Assembly (NCBI RefSeq): GCF_000764305.2 | Contig: NW_025932888.1 | Location: 1 to 64,000, forward strand | Direction: 5' to 3' | DNA from: Hyalella azteca | Lineage: Eukaryota; Arthropoda; Malacostraca; Amphipoda; Hyalellidae | Length of the DNA: 64,000 nt | In this document: one piece after another, positions 25,601 to 37,085 of the stretch | Layout of the letters: the number at the start of each line of letters is the position of its first letter | How positions within the stretch are numbered: position 1 is the stretch's first letter | The notes under the pieces: model-generated | The model's database searches: none | What the model was told of the DNA's origin: nothing | The model's input: only the letters and a program-made list of their open reading frames with translations | Translations under genes and position numbers: made by a program

Positions 25601-28600
25601 TCGTCACGAACTTTTTTTTTCATTGGTATAACGAGAAAAGATGTTAGACTATGACCAATACATAATTCACAATTAATTCAACAAATTTAGTTAATTGTTG
25701 ACTTAAAAGCATGAACTTTCGCATGTATTCATTCTTGAAAACGCCTAGTTTAGAGCTGATTTCATGAAGGATAGAAGTACTCTGATTTTTATTTGAATTA
25801 TTATGTTCAATTCTCTGCACTGCACGCGCTAATTTTGCTTTGAAAAGGAGAGTCAAAGGAGTTAATCATATCGCAAAAATACATGATTTCCTAGTCCGAT
25901 TTATGATTTGCCAGATGTTGAAGTCCTTGACTTAATTGATTAACACCGACCGCCTTGTGTTCCTATTAATTGACACGAGCGCTCGACGCATGCGCTGAGG
26001 CCTCACGGCTCCGTAAACACATCGTTTGACGGTGTTATCTTTTATCGTATAATTCGGTCATAACAGCATCGGCAAACTGTGGGCGAAGCCATCAATTTCA
26101 TCCGGAATTATCAGTAAAGCTGCAAGCGCTTCTCCGTTCTGATACATGGTTAAAATAAAGCATTTCTATTGTCTTGCGGTTTCATGTAAATTGCAATGTA
26201 GCGATAGAGCCTCAAGATTTAAATTAATACTAAGCGCATTTATTTTGTAGGAAGTGATCGATGTCATTAAATTCGCCTAACTTAAAAAGTTAGGCTTTCA
26301 ATAACTTATCTTTTTGTAATCGTTGAGAGAATCAGGTCTCTTCTCAGATCAGTGCTGTAAATATCGTTGCACGAAAATCAAACAAATATTCCTAGCCTGA
26401 AATTGCAGTGCTCAGTTCTTTCTATAATTCTTAATTAGTAACTAAAGTAAGTGCATGTTCGTTTTTCATTGTTATAAAATCAAAAAAGTAACATTTGATA
26501 AAGCATTCTTACCATATTCGGTAGCTCTCGATTTTTGAGTAACGTTTGGGATTTAAATGCGGATATAGAACATTAAGAGGGAGGCAATCCATTGCTGGAC
26601 AATATCATGCCAATAATTCGCGTTTTTCTCGAAACTCTCTTCTTGTTTGTGCTTTTCAACACACATGATCAAAACCATAGCAAGTTAAAATTATGTTTAC
26701 TTACCAACGTTTAGCTTTGCAAAATTGCCTCTACAGTCTTACGTAACCAGCAGCCACATCAAATATTCACTTATAGACTTGTCTGGAGCTAATGAGAGAA
26801 CATTTTAAGGGAAATTGAGAGGGAAATTCTGTGTTGGAATAGGCTTGCTTGTATCCTGGTTCGTCATCAAAGAAGTAAACAAAGATATACAAATATACCA
26901 AGATTACCAAGATGTAGGATAAATACATTTTTAATTATCAACTTTTCAGGCAATCATTAGGTATATCATTGTTATTGTTAAGGTAGCATTTGGCTATTAT
27001 TTTGCCACGTACGATACTGTAGCGTGTTATTCATTGTAATGTTAATAACATTGTAATGTGCCAACATAAGCGGTCTTTACTTTTAACCCTCTACCGCCTG
27101 ATGAGTAACCGGAGCAATATTGTCACAAGCCTACTCCCCAAAAAGGAAACGTTCTAGTGAGCGCAAAATAACTTACACTGATGGTTACCGCCACTTACGA
27201 CAACTGTAACATGTTCTCAGCTGCGTACAAACGTCCTCAGATTGCTATACTCAATAGTTTGCGTATAATTTAAGTTGAAAGTTATGTTCCCCGAGAGTGA
27301 TATACGGCGGTAGAGGGTTAACTCTGAGTCGGCCCGCATAAAAAAATTTGAATTTCAAAGACGATTCTTATACTTATGACCGTTAAAATTCAGTTTATAC
27401 GCCTAACACTTCAACAAATTTCTACGTAAAAACGAATTGTATTTTTAATCAGATGTAAAACTTATTCACGCATCTGGTTTGCCTGTCGATGCAATAAATA
27501 ATTTGCCTTAGTGAAGTTTTCAATCAACTTTTGTTCCAATATCGTTCGGCATGCAGAGCATACTATAATTATCAAAGAAGTACTAAAATTATGGAGTTCC
27601 CTTGAATTTTTTCATTAAAATATTTTTTATGTTAGAGAAAAACTCGAAACCGATGTTGAAGCAAAGCCTGGCATGCCAGGTTCCCATCACATCCCTGGCA
27701 ATATTTTATACATTAATAAACTTTATTTTTAATACCAAAACCTAACGAAATAACCTTATTTTGCAGGATTAAAATTCGAGTTTCAGTAGAACTGAACAAA
27801 TTTCAAATAAAACACATGGATTTTGAATTTTAATCAAGATACTTGGCTTATATTGAGTAAAAGCTGTTATTAGGTAGTAAAGGAAAGTCCTTTCAACTCT
27901 AGGTCTCAACTAACTTCCCATAGGTAGTGTCGGACAATTTGTAAAATCACAAAGTAGATCATATATACAATATATGATGTTTGAAGTCACACACGTCACT
28001 AAAACGAAAACTCAATAATAATGGCAACACTTTCAGTATCAAATTCTATCAGCATTGATCGCTGCATAATCGCTTCGGTCACAAATGTCATTAAAATTAA
28101 TGTTCACTTTCTTATGCCCAAATTACAGCAGGACAATGCCTTGGCATAGATCACAGCACAATTGCTTTGGTCACAAATTTTACTGGAATTAATGTCTAAA
28201 TTCTTTTGCCCAAACAACGGCAGGCAAAAGCATAGATCTCTGCCTAATTGCTTCGGCCTCATAGCCTCAGCGTCCATCACCGGGCATTTGTTTCCCAGCA
28301 ATTATTCAGCAAGCGTGGCTAATTAGACCATAAGGTAGGAACGTTCCTTTGCTGCATCCTAATATGATAGTCGTGGAATGTCCTCAATACTCAATAAATA
28401 TCAATTTCAAAAAGGAATAAGGTTTATTCCCATCACTTCATTGCAATAAAATGAATTTGTTCAACTTCAAAACATTATCCCATGCTTCACATTTGTTTCT
28501 ATGCACGTTTTTTGTTATGTTGAATTTTCTATGTAAGTAAATGGAAGCCACTAAAAATAGGTCGACTGTGGACAACGACCAAAATATCTGCTAACATAAA

Positions 28601-29870
28601 TTGCCTACGACGATCGACGGCGAGGGAACGCGATAAAGTGTTGCGGCTCTCGGCCGATTGCCTGCTCCATCTCCCACAACTTTTGGCCTAACAATCGTTT
28701 TTCACTTTTATGGGCATGAGTGGCGCTAAACCTCTTCTAGCTCAACGCCTCGCAGTTTTTCGATTTGTTTATAATTATGGCTATGAATGATGCGCAAGAT
28801 CATATAAACTTTAAAGTCTTCACTTAATAATTTTTTAATTAATTAATTTGATTGCATAAACAATTCAGAAACTGACAGATTTTTTACAGTCAGTGTTGGG
28901 GAGAGATTTAAATGCGTTTTGCTATAACCAAATAAATTTATTGTGATAGAAGTGAGGCAGTATCACGATTTCTAGTTACAAGTGAGTGGTTCGATGACAT
29001 TAAGAGCCTTCCTACGACTATTGTTAAACAATTATTGATCGAAGAAGACAACCAATCTACCATATTCCCTGAATGTCCAACCGGACCCATGAAAAAAAAA
29101 AAACAAGATGCCTCGCTACATCAGGGCGGTTAATAAATGTTTAGAGCTCTGCTATTAAATTACAGCTCATTAACTTCATGTATTTTCGGTCCAGTGGTTG
29201 CTTGCCAAACTGCGTTAATTCACTTATATATTCCTTAAAATTTTCACTCAATAAAATTTTAACCCAAGACTTTTTTAGTTTGTTTAGTTTGCGGGCCACA
29301 AATTTCGCCGCGTCGTATGAAGGCGCATTGAAGATCCTAATGTGTTTTTCATCAGTGCCGTGTATTGCCAGGCACTTTCTATGCATAGAGTGTGGAGGAT
29401 AGGCTTCTCATCAGCCGCCAAGCTTCGCTAATGTGCAAGTCATGTAAATTGTGGAGAGCGCCGTTGGGTGCGACGTCCATTTGCCCAATTCTGCATAGAA
29501 AATGTTCAAAAATTTTGGTTTTACGTGGTCAAATTCAAAGTTATTTTTTTGCTTTGCTTTATAATCTACGTAAGGTAAAATTGCGCACTATTTATATAGA
29601 GGGATTGTGAATGAATTTTTTTTTCGCATTCAGTGTAACCGCTTAACTTGCTAAATATAAAATATGCAAAATTATTATGTCTTTGCTTTCAGACTAATTT
29701 GTCTTGATATAATAATGAAGACATAATCTTGAAATATTCGCAGATGGGTGTATTTAGCTTTTAATTTTACCTGCATTTATGACTGCTGTATTTACCTGCA
29801 AAAGTTGGTAATTTTGTCTCTACATAATGAGTGATATTTTCACAGCTAGATGCAGGGTCAAATGTCCATA
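22690..29870. other. Long stretch without a recognised gene
   Basis: No ORF gives a family I know. A GC-richer patch at about 23460-23800 is open on both strands but unrecognised. A degenerate duplication is at 28072-28257. The palindromic gtacgccgtacatgttgtac lies near 24380. I see nothing else. Confidence 0.45.
28072..28257. repeat. Degenerate tandem repeat, about 90 bp, 2+ copies
   Basis: Blocks starting gcttcggtcac (28072), gctttggtcac (28164) and gcttcggcctc (28250) share 'aattaatgt', 'ttcttttgccca', 'caggcaaa' and 'gcatagatc' in the same order. The spacings are 92 and 86 bp. Confidence 0.7.
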
Positions 29871-29880
29871 ATGTCTTGGG

Positions 29881-30125
29881 GCAGGGTGGCCCAGTGGTTA
29901 AAGTTGAGAGTACCAAGACTGGAGCAGAGATGTGTGGGACTGTGGATTCGGAACCAGCTCTGTATGCCAATTTCAGGTCAGAATCAGCGACTGGGCCGGG
30001 CGGTTAAGCAAAGCAAAAGTGGAACATTGAGTTGTGTATTCAAAGCCGCAACATGCTGTGTATGTTCTTTCATGTTAAGAGTGAGCGACAGGCCTACTGC
30101 CTAATAAACGCTGAAACCGCTATAT
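29881..30125 (+). repeat. tRNA-derived SINE copy 1
   Basis: A pol III head with box A TGGCCCAGTGG (29887-29897) and box B-like GGATTCGGAACC (29944-29955), then a body with 'ggttaagcaaagcaaaa', 'tgtatgttctttcatgtt' and 'ctgcctaataaacgctgaa'. The head and body each recur in the copies that follow. Confidence 0.75.
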
Positions 30126-30133
30126 TTTTAAAG

Positions 30134-30245
30134 GCAGGGTGGTCAAGCGGTCACAGTTCTGAGTGCCAGGATTGGAGCAGTGAAGTGCGGATTCGATCCC
30201 AGCTACCTGCGACACTTTCTGGTCAGAATCAGCGATAAATAGAAT
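30134..30245 (+). repeat. tRNA-derived SINE copy 2 (head)
   Basis: Box A TGGTCAAGCGG (30140-30150) and box B GGATTCGATCC (30189-30199). The 77 nt at 30134-30210 begin gcagggt and end acctgc, which can pair as an acceptor stem. The D-arm and the 49-bp box spacing suggest a long-variable-arm parent (tRNA-Leu or tRNA-Ser). The continuation ggtcagaatcagcg matches copy 1. Confidence 0.75.
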
Positions 30246-30383
30246 TGTCGGAGTTGAAGAAATAGGCCCATGGCCTGTTGCCGATTCTTGAACGTTTCGT
30301 GACATGATTCACAAGGGATCCGGCCTTTGGAACCCGATCTTTCCATAGCTGACGATTGATTGAGATAGCTGCTGGACTTATTG

Positions 30384-30450
30384 CCTGGTCCGTAATTTGC
30401 TAGGCATTTTAAGACTAGCAAATTTTAAGACTAGCAAATTACGGACCAGG
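30384..30450. repeat. 20-bp inverted repeat with duplicated centre
   Basis: The arm cctggtccgtaatttgctag (30384-30403) is exactly complemented by ctagcaaattacggaccagg (30431-30450). The spacer is part of a direct duplication of ttttaagactagcaaa. Confidence 0.9.
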
Positions 30451-30596
30451 CCAGGCATGAAGCCGGCAGTTAAGCAATGCAAAATTGGAGCAGTGAGTTG
30501 TGAGTTCGCAACTGCAACAAGCTGTGAATGTTCTTTCAAGTTTAAAATCGTCGACAGGTCTACGGCCTAATGAATGCTGAAACCGCTGTTATTATA
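30451..30596 (+). repeat. SINE copy 3 (body)
   Basis: 'ggcagttaagcaatgcaaaa', 'gtgaatgttctttcaagttt' and 'cggcctaatgaatgctgaaa' match the body of copy 1 with about 15-20% change by eye. Its head is displaced or replaced by the inverted repeat next to it. Confidence 0.7.
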
Positions 30597-31228
30597 TTGT
30601 TATGAGTAAATTCGTAAAAGAGTAAAGCTTGACATCCAAAAATATCTGCATGTTTAAAAAAATGTTATTGCACAGTTTTAAACGCAAGATAATGAATATT
30701 TACCTCATACATTCGGATTTTTAGAATAAAAAGCCACACAATGTTACCATTTTTTCACTTTTGCATCCACTGTTTTTTGTAATCTGAAGATATGTGAATA
30801 TACGAATGATGCGGAATTTAAAAAACGAAAGTGGGTAGATCTATTTCAAACGATATAGTGCACGTGACTAGAGTTTATATAGTATGAAAATTTAGGGTTC
30901 TAATAGTTTCAGGTGTTTTTATTGATGTTTTATTAATTCTTCGATTCCTGAAATAACGAAATCTCCCGATTCTCCGCCGTGTAAAAGGATTATTCGTTCG
31001 GCAATCGGCACGCATATGACACATGCGTGTTTAACATTGAAACGTAGCTCATGTTAGTTGTTAGTGCTGGTGTATTTTTATGTCAATTTGACAAGAAGTC
31101 TCAATCCTAAATCTTTCGTATGGTTGTAATGTAATTTTTGAACATTCGCTCCAAAGGGAAAAATCAAGCATCAGAAGTAAGCAAAAGGCAAAGCCAACAG
31201 AGAAAATGTTTGGATTTGGGGCCGCAGC

Positions 31229-31453
31229 CCGCAAGCAGGGTCAGGTGTGAAAAGTGTGGCTGTACTTTTGGATACGTTTATGTAGTTGGAGCTTGAAGGT
31301 TGTTTCTGATGGTCCAGTCGTGTATCTGTTGTACGAATGGTTGTATACGTTGTTCTGCAATTTTTTAATTGTGGTGTGATTATGTGATAAGAAAATGGTG
31401 ATGTCGTCTGCATAGGTAATCATGTGCACATCTGTGCGTCAGTGCGTGTGCGG
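31229..31453 (-). pseudogene. Retrotransposon A, RT fragment with YADD
   Basis: Reverse transcriptase catalytic motif ITYADDITIFLS (about 31390-31425). It continues in the same frame, with one TGA, from the GVPQGG segment at 32676-33047 once the intervening TIR element is removed. After TLFTPDPA (about 31236) similarity to the family stops. An 11-bp sequence, ccgcaagcagg, is shared with the other end of A (37065-37075) and may be its target duplication; in that case this copy lost its 3' part. Confidence 0.85.
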
Positions 31454-32675
31454 GGGTCACACTTAAAAGCTGAAGACGCTGAAGCTGAAGACGCTGAAGT
31501 GCGGAACATGTGGCGAATAATGGATCGATCGAATGCGGCGGAGAATCGGGCGATTCCGTAATTTTAGAAGCAGACACTGCAATAGCATATCACCAATAAT
31601 ATATATAATAATGGTGTCAAAAGAAACGAGAATCTTGAACCATAGCGTTTGAGGCAGATATACCCGTTCTCTGTTTAAACATGTTAAACGATTAATCACC
31701 TTTCATTTCAAGAGAAACCTGACGATCACTTCATGTTTCACAGGTTCAACGCTGATATCTCAGAGATTTTTCAACCTAAAGAGTTCGGAGTGATGAAATA
31801 AGGTGAATCAATTACTTATTCACTGTGAATAATCACTCCGCACTCGACCACAACATTTAGCACTCGCCAATAGTGCTTAGGGCAAAACGTTCTCTTACGG
31901 TTTAACTACTTCAACGCTTATATCTCAGAAAATATTCAACCCAGAGAGTGCGGAGTGATGAAATAACGTGAATCAATTACTTATTCACTGTAAATAATCA
32001 CTCCGCACTCTCTGGGTTGATTATTTTCTGAGATATAAGCGTTGAAGTAGTTAAACCGTAAGAGGTCGTTTTGCGCTAAGCACTATTGGCGAGTGCTAAA
32101 TGTTGTGGTCGAGTGCGGAGTGATTATTTACAGTGAATAAGTAATTGATTCACGTTATTTCATCACTCCGCACTCTCTGGGTTGAATATTTTCTGAGATA
32201 TAAGCGTAGAAGTAGTTAAACCGTACGAGGTCGTTTCGCGCTAAGCATTTCTGGCGAGTGTTAAATGTTGTGGTCGAGTGCGGAGTTTTACTGATAGTGA
32301 TAGTGCTGTGTGGTGGTTTAAATTAAAATATGGTTGATTGATTTCAGCCTTGTTTACATAAGATGCTTTCATAGTCGTAAGATTCGACTGTTCAAACCAA
32401 GAAAAGGCAATGAGTTTAATTGTATGAACATGAGTATAGTGCCGTTTTAAGCATATGTTATCTGTCAGATTTTTTAATTTTTTTGATTTGTAGAACACAA
32501 AAAGGAGATATGCGTAGTTTGAGTGCTTAGTTTTTCAATACATGATAATGAAAAACGTTACTTTACTTCTTAGCAAATTCGCGGAATTCGTTCAGCCGCG
32601 GCGTTCCATCGATCAATCGTTCGCCACTTCAGCGACTTTGGCGTCTTCGGCGTCTTCAGCTTTTAAGTGTCACCC
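31454..32675. mobile_element. TIR element with 9-bp target duplication, inside A
   Basis: The ends are gggtcacacttaaaagctga at the left and the reverse complement gggtgacacttaaaagctga at the right, followed by agacgc repeats. The flanks cgtgtgcgg at 31445-31453 and 32676-32684 are a perfect 9-bp duplication, and the interrupted RT frame resumes across it. No transposase is present. A 9-bp duplication fits Mutator-like elements; reading it as 8 bp would fit hAT. Confidence 0.85.
31838..32290. repeat. About 125-bp unit in three copies, one inverted
   Basis: A unit running from cactccgcactctctgggtt through gagatataagcg and 'agtagttaaaccgta' to 'gtggtcgagtgcggag' occurs inverted at 31838-31960 and direct at about 31998-32125 and 32163-32288. 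The copies are joined by cagtgaataagtaattgatt. The first two form a long hairpin. It lies inside the 31454-32675 element. Confidence 0.85.
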
Positions 32676-32944
32676 CGTGTGCGGCTGTGCCGTGGGCGGA
32701 GTGGGGAGGTCTGAGGTGTATATGTTGAAAATAGTGGGTGAAAGGACGCCCCCTTGTGGGACGCCTGTTTTGAAATTCTGCTGTTTGGAAGTGGTGTTAT
32801 TGAAAAGTGTGTAGCCTTTTCTTCCTTTTATGTAATTGGATATGTATTTTGTTAATGTTGATGGAATTTGAATCTTTGAGAGTTTGTCTATTAACTTGTG
32901 TAGGTTTACTGTGTCAAAAGCTTTGGACTGTTGGACATGTCTAG
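32676..32944 (-). pseudogene. Retrotransposon A, RT middle segment
   Basis: Minus-strand reading KAFDTVNLHKLIDKL, then ISNYIKGR and GVPQGGVLSPTIFN: RT blocks with the first catalytic Asp region and the GVPQGG motif of non-LTR retrotransposons. It is bounded by the hAT-type insertion (32945) and by the 9-bp-duplication element (32675). Confidence 0.9.
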
Positions 32945-34597
32945 CAGTGTGGAAATCCAGAGGGGGTAATATATTAACTGGTAAACATAGCAAATTGGAA
33001 AGCAGGACCCAAAAATCTGGAACGTCCACGGTCCAGCACACTTCCACTTTCAGTTCATCATCAATTCATCATCACTGATGAGTCTCTGCAAGATGCCACA
33101 GCTGTTTCTTTGAAAAAAAAAAGTGCTTGCATCATCACAGTAACAAGAATCCAATCAACGCTTGAACGCGTCCAACGTAACAGTCACAAAAATCCAATCA
33201 ATGCTTGAATGTGTCCAACGCCAGTCACAAGAATCCAATTACCATCAGAACGCGTGCAACGTCACTGCCACTGGAATCCAAGCAGCGTTAGAAAGCTAGA
33301 ATGGACCGCCCCAAATGCACACATTGTTAACGCACTAATGCTAATTTAATGGGTAATGCTACATTTCTTATTTCAAGCGCCTAAAACAATAATGTAGTTA
33401 TGTCACTATTGATGAAAATCGCAAAGAATAACATCTTTACTTTGTACATTCACTCACAAATACATGAAACACTGCCTATGAATTCATTTACAAATAAAAA
33501 ACTGATGATAGTTTTCAGCATTGAGACATGAAAACTACTTGCGATCAGGATTCAGGAGTACCATCTGTACTGAAACAATAACATAGAAGGTGACACGTGA
33601 CAGAGATACCAACATGGTGCCAATACATAGGTTATTCAAAAGAACCTGTTCTTATGTCATTTTGAACCGATCAACACTTCTTTATGGACCGATCGTAAAA
33701 CACAACCTTCACCGGCAAAAGCTTTCACACTTCTGAAGAAGGTGAGCTGACAGCTACACCTGTCTCTTATACACATCTAGATGTGTATAAGAGACAGATC
33801 TTTAATAGAACAATGCCAATTTTGACAATTTTTTTCTTCATGTGCAGTTTAACTAATATGATACAAAGGCATAGATTGCATGCAATCGAATCCGCGTTCA
33901 TTTGAGCTGGTTGGGAGTCGGATGCTAGCATATCTTCCAAATCAGTTTCAGGTATGATTTTCAGAAATAATGAAAAAAATTAAGGAGTAAATTAATTATG
34001 ACCGTAAAAGAAAATGATTTGGTGTGCTCTGAATCAACTGGTCAAACTCTGAACAACTAATACATCAAGTGCTCTCAATCAGCTTGTATATAGGCGACTT
34101 TTGCATTCAAGTATATCGGCAAGATCTAACGGAACTTTTTTCAGAATCAAGAGTACATCCTTTACCGGCTGCAACGTTGTGAGGCCTCCTCAAGATATCC
34201 TTTGCTCACCGTAGAGTGATGCGTCTCTACCGGTGACCTCGGAAACGTTCATGCGGGGCGCAAAGCTTATACAGCCTTCCCAAAATCTTCCTTGCTCATC
34301 GGTGACTGTGAGTGATGAGTCTCTACTGGTGTCAGTAGCGACCTTGTAACTTCTACTGAGCACAACGTGTTCTACTGAGCACAACGTGTTCTACTGAGCA
34401 CAACGTGTCTTTCAGTAGATTCCTCTTGCTTATCCGTGAGTGACGCGCACAATTAACAATATTGGGATTTTCTCTATGTTGCCTGACGTAACGTTCATGC
34501 CGAGGCCGATTTCTGACGACCTGCAAACCTGTTTCTAGTTGCCACTTGCCTGGAACGTTTTTTTTAAGTGAACCTCTAATCTTAGATTTCCACTCTG
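32945..34597 (+). mobile_element. hAT-type element (deleted copy or assembly chimera)
   Basis: The TIRs are cagtgtggaaatccag and, at the other end reverse-complemented, cagagtggaaatctaa. The 8-bp duplication atgtctag lies at 32937-32944 and 34598-34605, the hAT hallmark. The subterminal repeats at 33125-33300 ('cacaagaatccaat' type, about 45 bp) match 41290-41410. The right part (33825-34597) matches 49400-50124, so it belongs to the family of the large hAT element. A Nextera junction adapter at 33760-33797 sits exactly between the left and right halves, so the short length may be artificial. Confidence 0.85.
33760..33797. other. Nextera mate-pair junction adapter (artefact)
   Basis: CTGTCTCTTATACACATCT followed directly by its exact reverse complement AGATGTGTATAAGAGACAG. 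This is the Tn5 mosaic end in the two-copy arrangement left by Nextera mate-pair circularisation. It is not genomic, and the sequence on its two sides need not be adjacent in the organism. Confidence 0.97.
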
Positions 34598-37085
34598 ATG
34601 TCTAGTGCTATTGTAATGGGTCGTGATCGTGAAGGTGGTTGTTTCTGATTGAATCCATGGGTAGGCTAATATGTTGGGTAACTCCAGGGTAAGTGAGTGT
34701 TTCCCTTGAAACCATGTTGCGGAAACCGTATTTGCGGAATGAGAGGCTGAATGATGTTGAGTATGAATTTTCTAATGTTTGAGAAATTGAGAGGTAGGAC
34801 TGAGGAGTGATATATCATATTGGTCTGTAGGAAGAACCTAGGGATGTGTCTTTATTGGCCCATTGGGGTTTGGGTATGGGTATGATCTTGGCTAGTTTCC
34901 AGTTTCCATGGGTTTGTGATGATGTTTTTGTTTATTGCTAGGTATGTTGTATATTTTGCATTTTGGTAAGGTATGATATGGCATTGGGTCCAAGGTGTTG
35001 AATGTTAATGTTATCAGGGCCCGTGGATTCATAGTGGCAAACCAGATCTTTTTTGGAATTGGTTCATTTTTAATTTTCCCAAAACTCAAGATTTAAACCA
35101 ATTTCTTAAGTAGGCTATGATAATGCTGGTATCCATGAGACCATGATACTTTACTGGTCTACTTATAGGACTCAAAAATGAACTTGAGGGAGAGTCTAAA
35201 AAACTCTCTGCTTTGTCACTATGCATGGATTTGTTGGTCTTCCTATTTTTAATTGCAGAAATGGTCATATCTGTTGTGATGGTCATCTGATCTTTTTGTA
35301 GGTTTTTTATTTTTCTGTCTATTTTTCTGTAGTGAGGGCAGGTTTGGTGTTTTGTTGTGTTTATGAATTGGTTGTTGAAATATTGTGCTTTGTCTTTGGA
35401 AGTGTGTGCTATTTTATTTGGGAAACTAATGGATTTGTTTGGTTGAGTGGGAATGGTATGTTTGATAGTTGATGTATTGTATTCCAGAGTAGTATATGGC
35501 TATTGGCCTATTGTGTTTGTTGTCCCAGTGTTGCTCCAGGTGTTCTCTCCAAATATTTGTCTTGTGGTCTTGTATGGCTCTGTCAATTTCTCTGTTTAAC
35601 TGCGGTAGTTGCGGGTCTGTGTGATTTGCAGTTCTGATTTGATTTCTTTGAGTTATGAGAGCTCTAATGTCGTCTGGAAGAGGTGGTTGATTTGTTTTTA
35701 TTTTGCCTTTGGGAATATTGTGTTTGTCCACTTGAATTATGATGTTTGTGAGGGTTTTGTTTGCAACGTGAATGTCGGTTGGGTCTGCTATGTTTTCTAG
35801 TGCCGATTCTATTTCAGTTGAAAAGGAGGCCCAGTTGGCTTTGTGGTAGTTAGTGTACCTATGTTTTTGTTTGGTGTTGTAGTTGGAAGTTTGTTTTTGT
35901 TCTGTAGTCTAGTAGTATATATAGGTAGGTGGTCAGATGAAAGTTCTGTTCGAGTAGTCCAGGTAATGTTGTTTGCTATAGTGTCGGAGGCTGTGGAAAT
36001 GTCAGGAGAGGTAGGTTGTTGATTGTTTGTGGTGGGTAGACGAGTAGGTGAATTTTGGTTGAGAATAATGTGGTTTGAGTTCTGTATGATGTCTTCTATT
36101 AGTATGCCTCTGTGGTCGTTGTAAGGTGAGTGCCAGGAGTTGTGGTGGGTGTTAATGTCTCCTGTGATGATTGTGTTTGGCTTATTGGTGATATGAATTA
36201 AGCATTCAGTGATGAGTTGATCTATTTGGTTGTGTAATGGATGATTGGTATCTCTGGGAGAGATGTATATGTTGGCTATGTAGATTGACTTATTATTGGA
36301 TGGGTGGACTTGGGAGATTTGAAGTTCTGCAGCAGCTTGGTTTATGTTAGGTGGGATTTGAATGGTAGAAAAGGTGATGTTATTTTTGATGTAAGTTAGT
36401 AGACCACCACCATATTTGTGTGTTCTGTCTTGTCTTATTGTTGTGAAACCTGCAATTGTTGGTGTTCTTGTTGTGGGCTTGAGTTTTGTTTCTTGTACAG
36501 TGATAATGTCTATTTGATGTTGTTTGGCAAGTAGGGCTAGTTCATCTGTTTTGTTTTATAATGTGTTTATATTTATTTGGAGAACTTTAAGGGTGTTTTG
36601 GCTGTTTCCCCTGTTTTTTTGGTTGGAGTTGTGGTTTTGGTTTGAAGGGTTTGGTGGAACTAATGACTGTAGTTGTTGAGTGGGTCGTTGGGAGGTTGTG
36701 CTGGGTTGCGTTGCTGGGGTAAGTTTTGTTGAATATGTGGGTTTATAGTAATTGGAGGTGCTGTGTGAAGACTGCATGTCCAGTTGTTGCTGTAGTCTGC
36801 TGTTTTGGTTGTAGTGCATTTTTTATGAACCCAGTGTAGTGATTGTGAATTGCATCGGAAGGACGTCTTTCGCTTTGTGATTCGGCCACCACAGATCTGA
36901 CACACCCACACCAGTCCCGTGTTAGCTTCAACATCCCCCGATCTTAGCAGCAACACCCAGGGGTCCGTGTGCCAGCCCGGCCAAAAAACAGGCTCCTGGC
37001 CTCCCTTTTGGGAGATGGGGATTTGGTGATTGCCGATTTGGTCCCATGAAGGGACGCACTCCAACCGCAAGCAGGCCGGCAACAT
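34598..37085 (-). pseudogene. Retrotransposon A, 5' part: zinc finger, APE, RT start
   Basis: A CR1/Jockey-type non-LTR retrotransposon. From the 5' end: WHTDPWVLLLRSGDVEANTG, a decayed 2A-like peptide (36912-36953); then a PHD-like finger (C62-x2-C65, C78, H87-x2-C90, W102-x-C104; about 36770-36902); a Gln/Asn/Pro-rich linker; an AP endonuclease beginning VLQINI, with DIITVQETKLKP (about 36480) and ITGDINTHHNSW (about 36135); then RT blocks GPDNINIQHL, WKLAKIIPIPKP, YRPISLLSP and FPQHGF (35030-34700). Several stops and frameshifts occur. It starts within retrotransposon B near 37070 and resumes below 32945 after the hAT-type insertion. Confidence 0.9.
36912..36953 (-). other. Decayed 2A-like ribosome-skipping motif
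   Basis: LLLRSGDVEANTGL has the shape of the 2A consensus D-V/I-E-x-N-P-G-P, but both prolines are changed (NPGP to NTGL). 2A-like peptides at the start of non-LTR ORFs are established knowledge. This copy should no longer skip. Confidence 0.75.
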
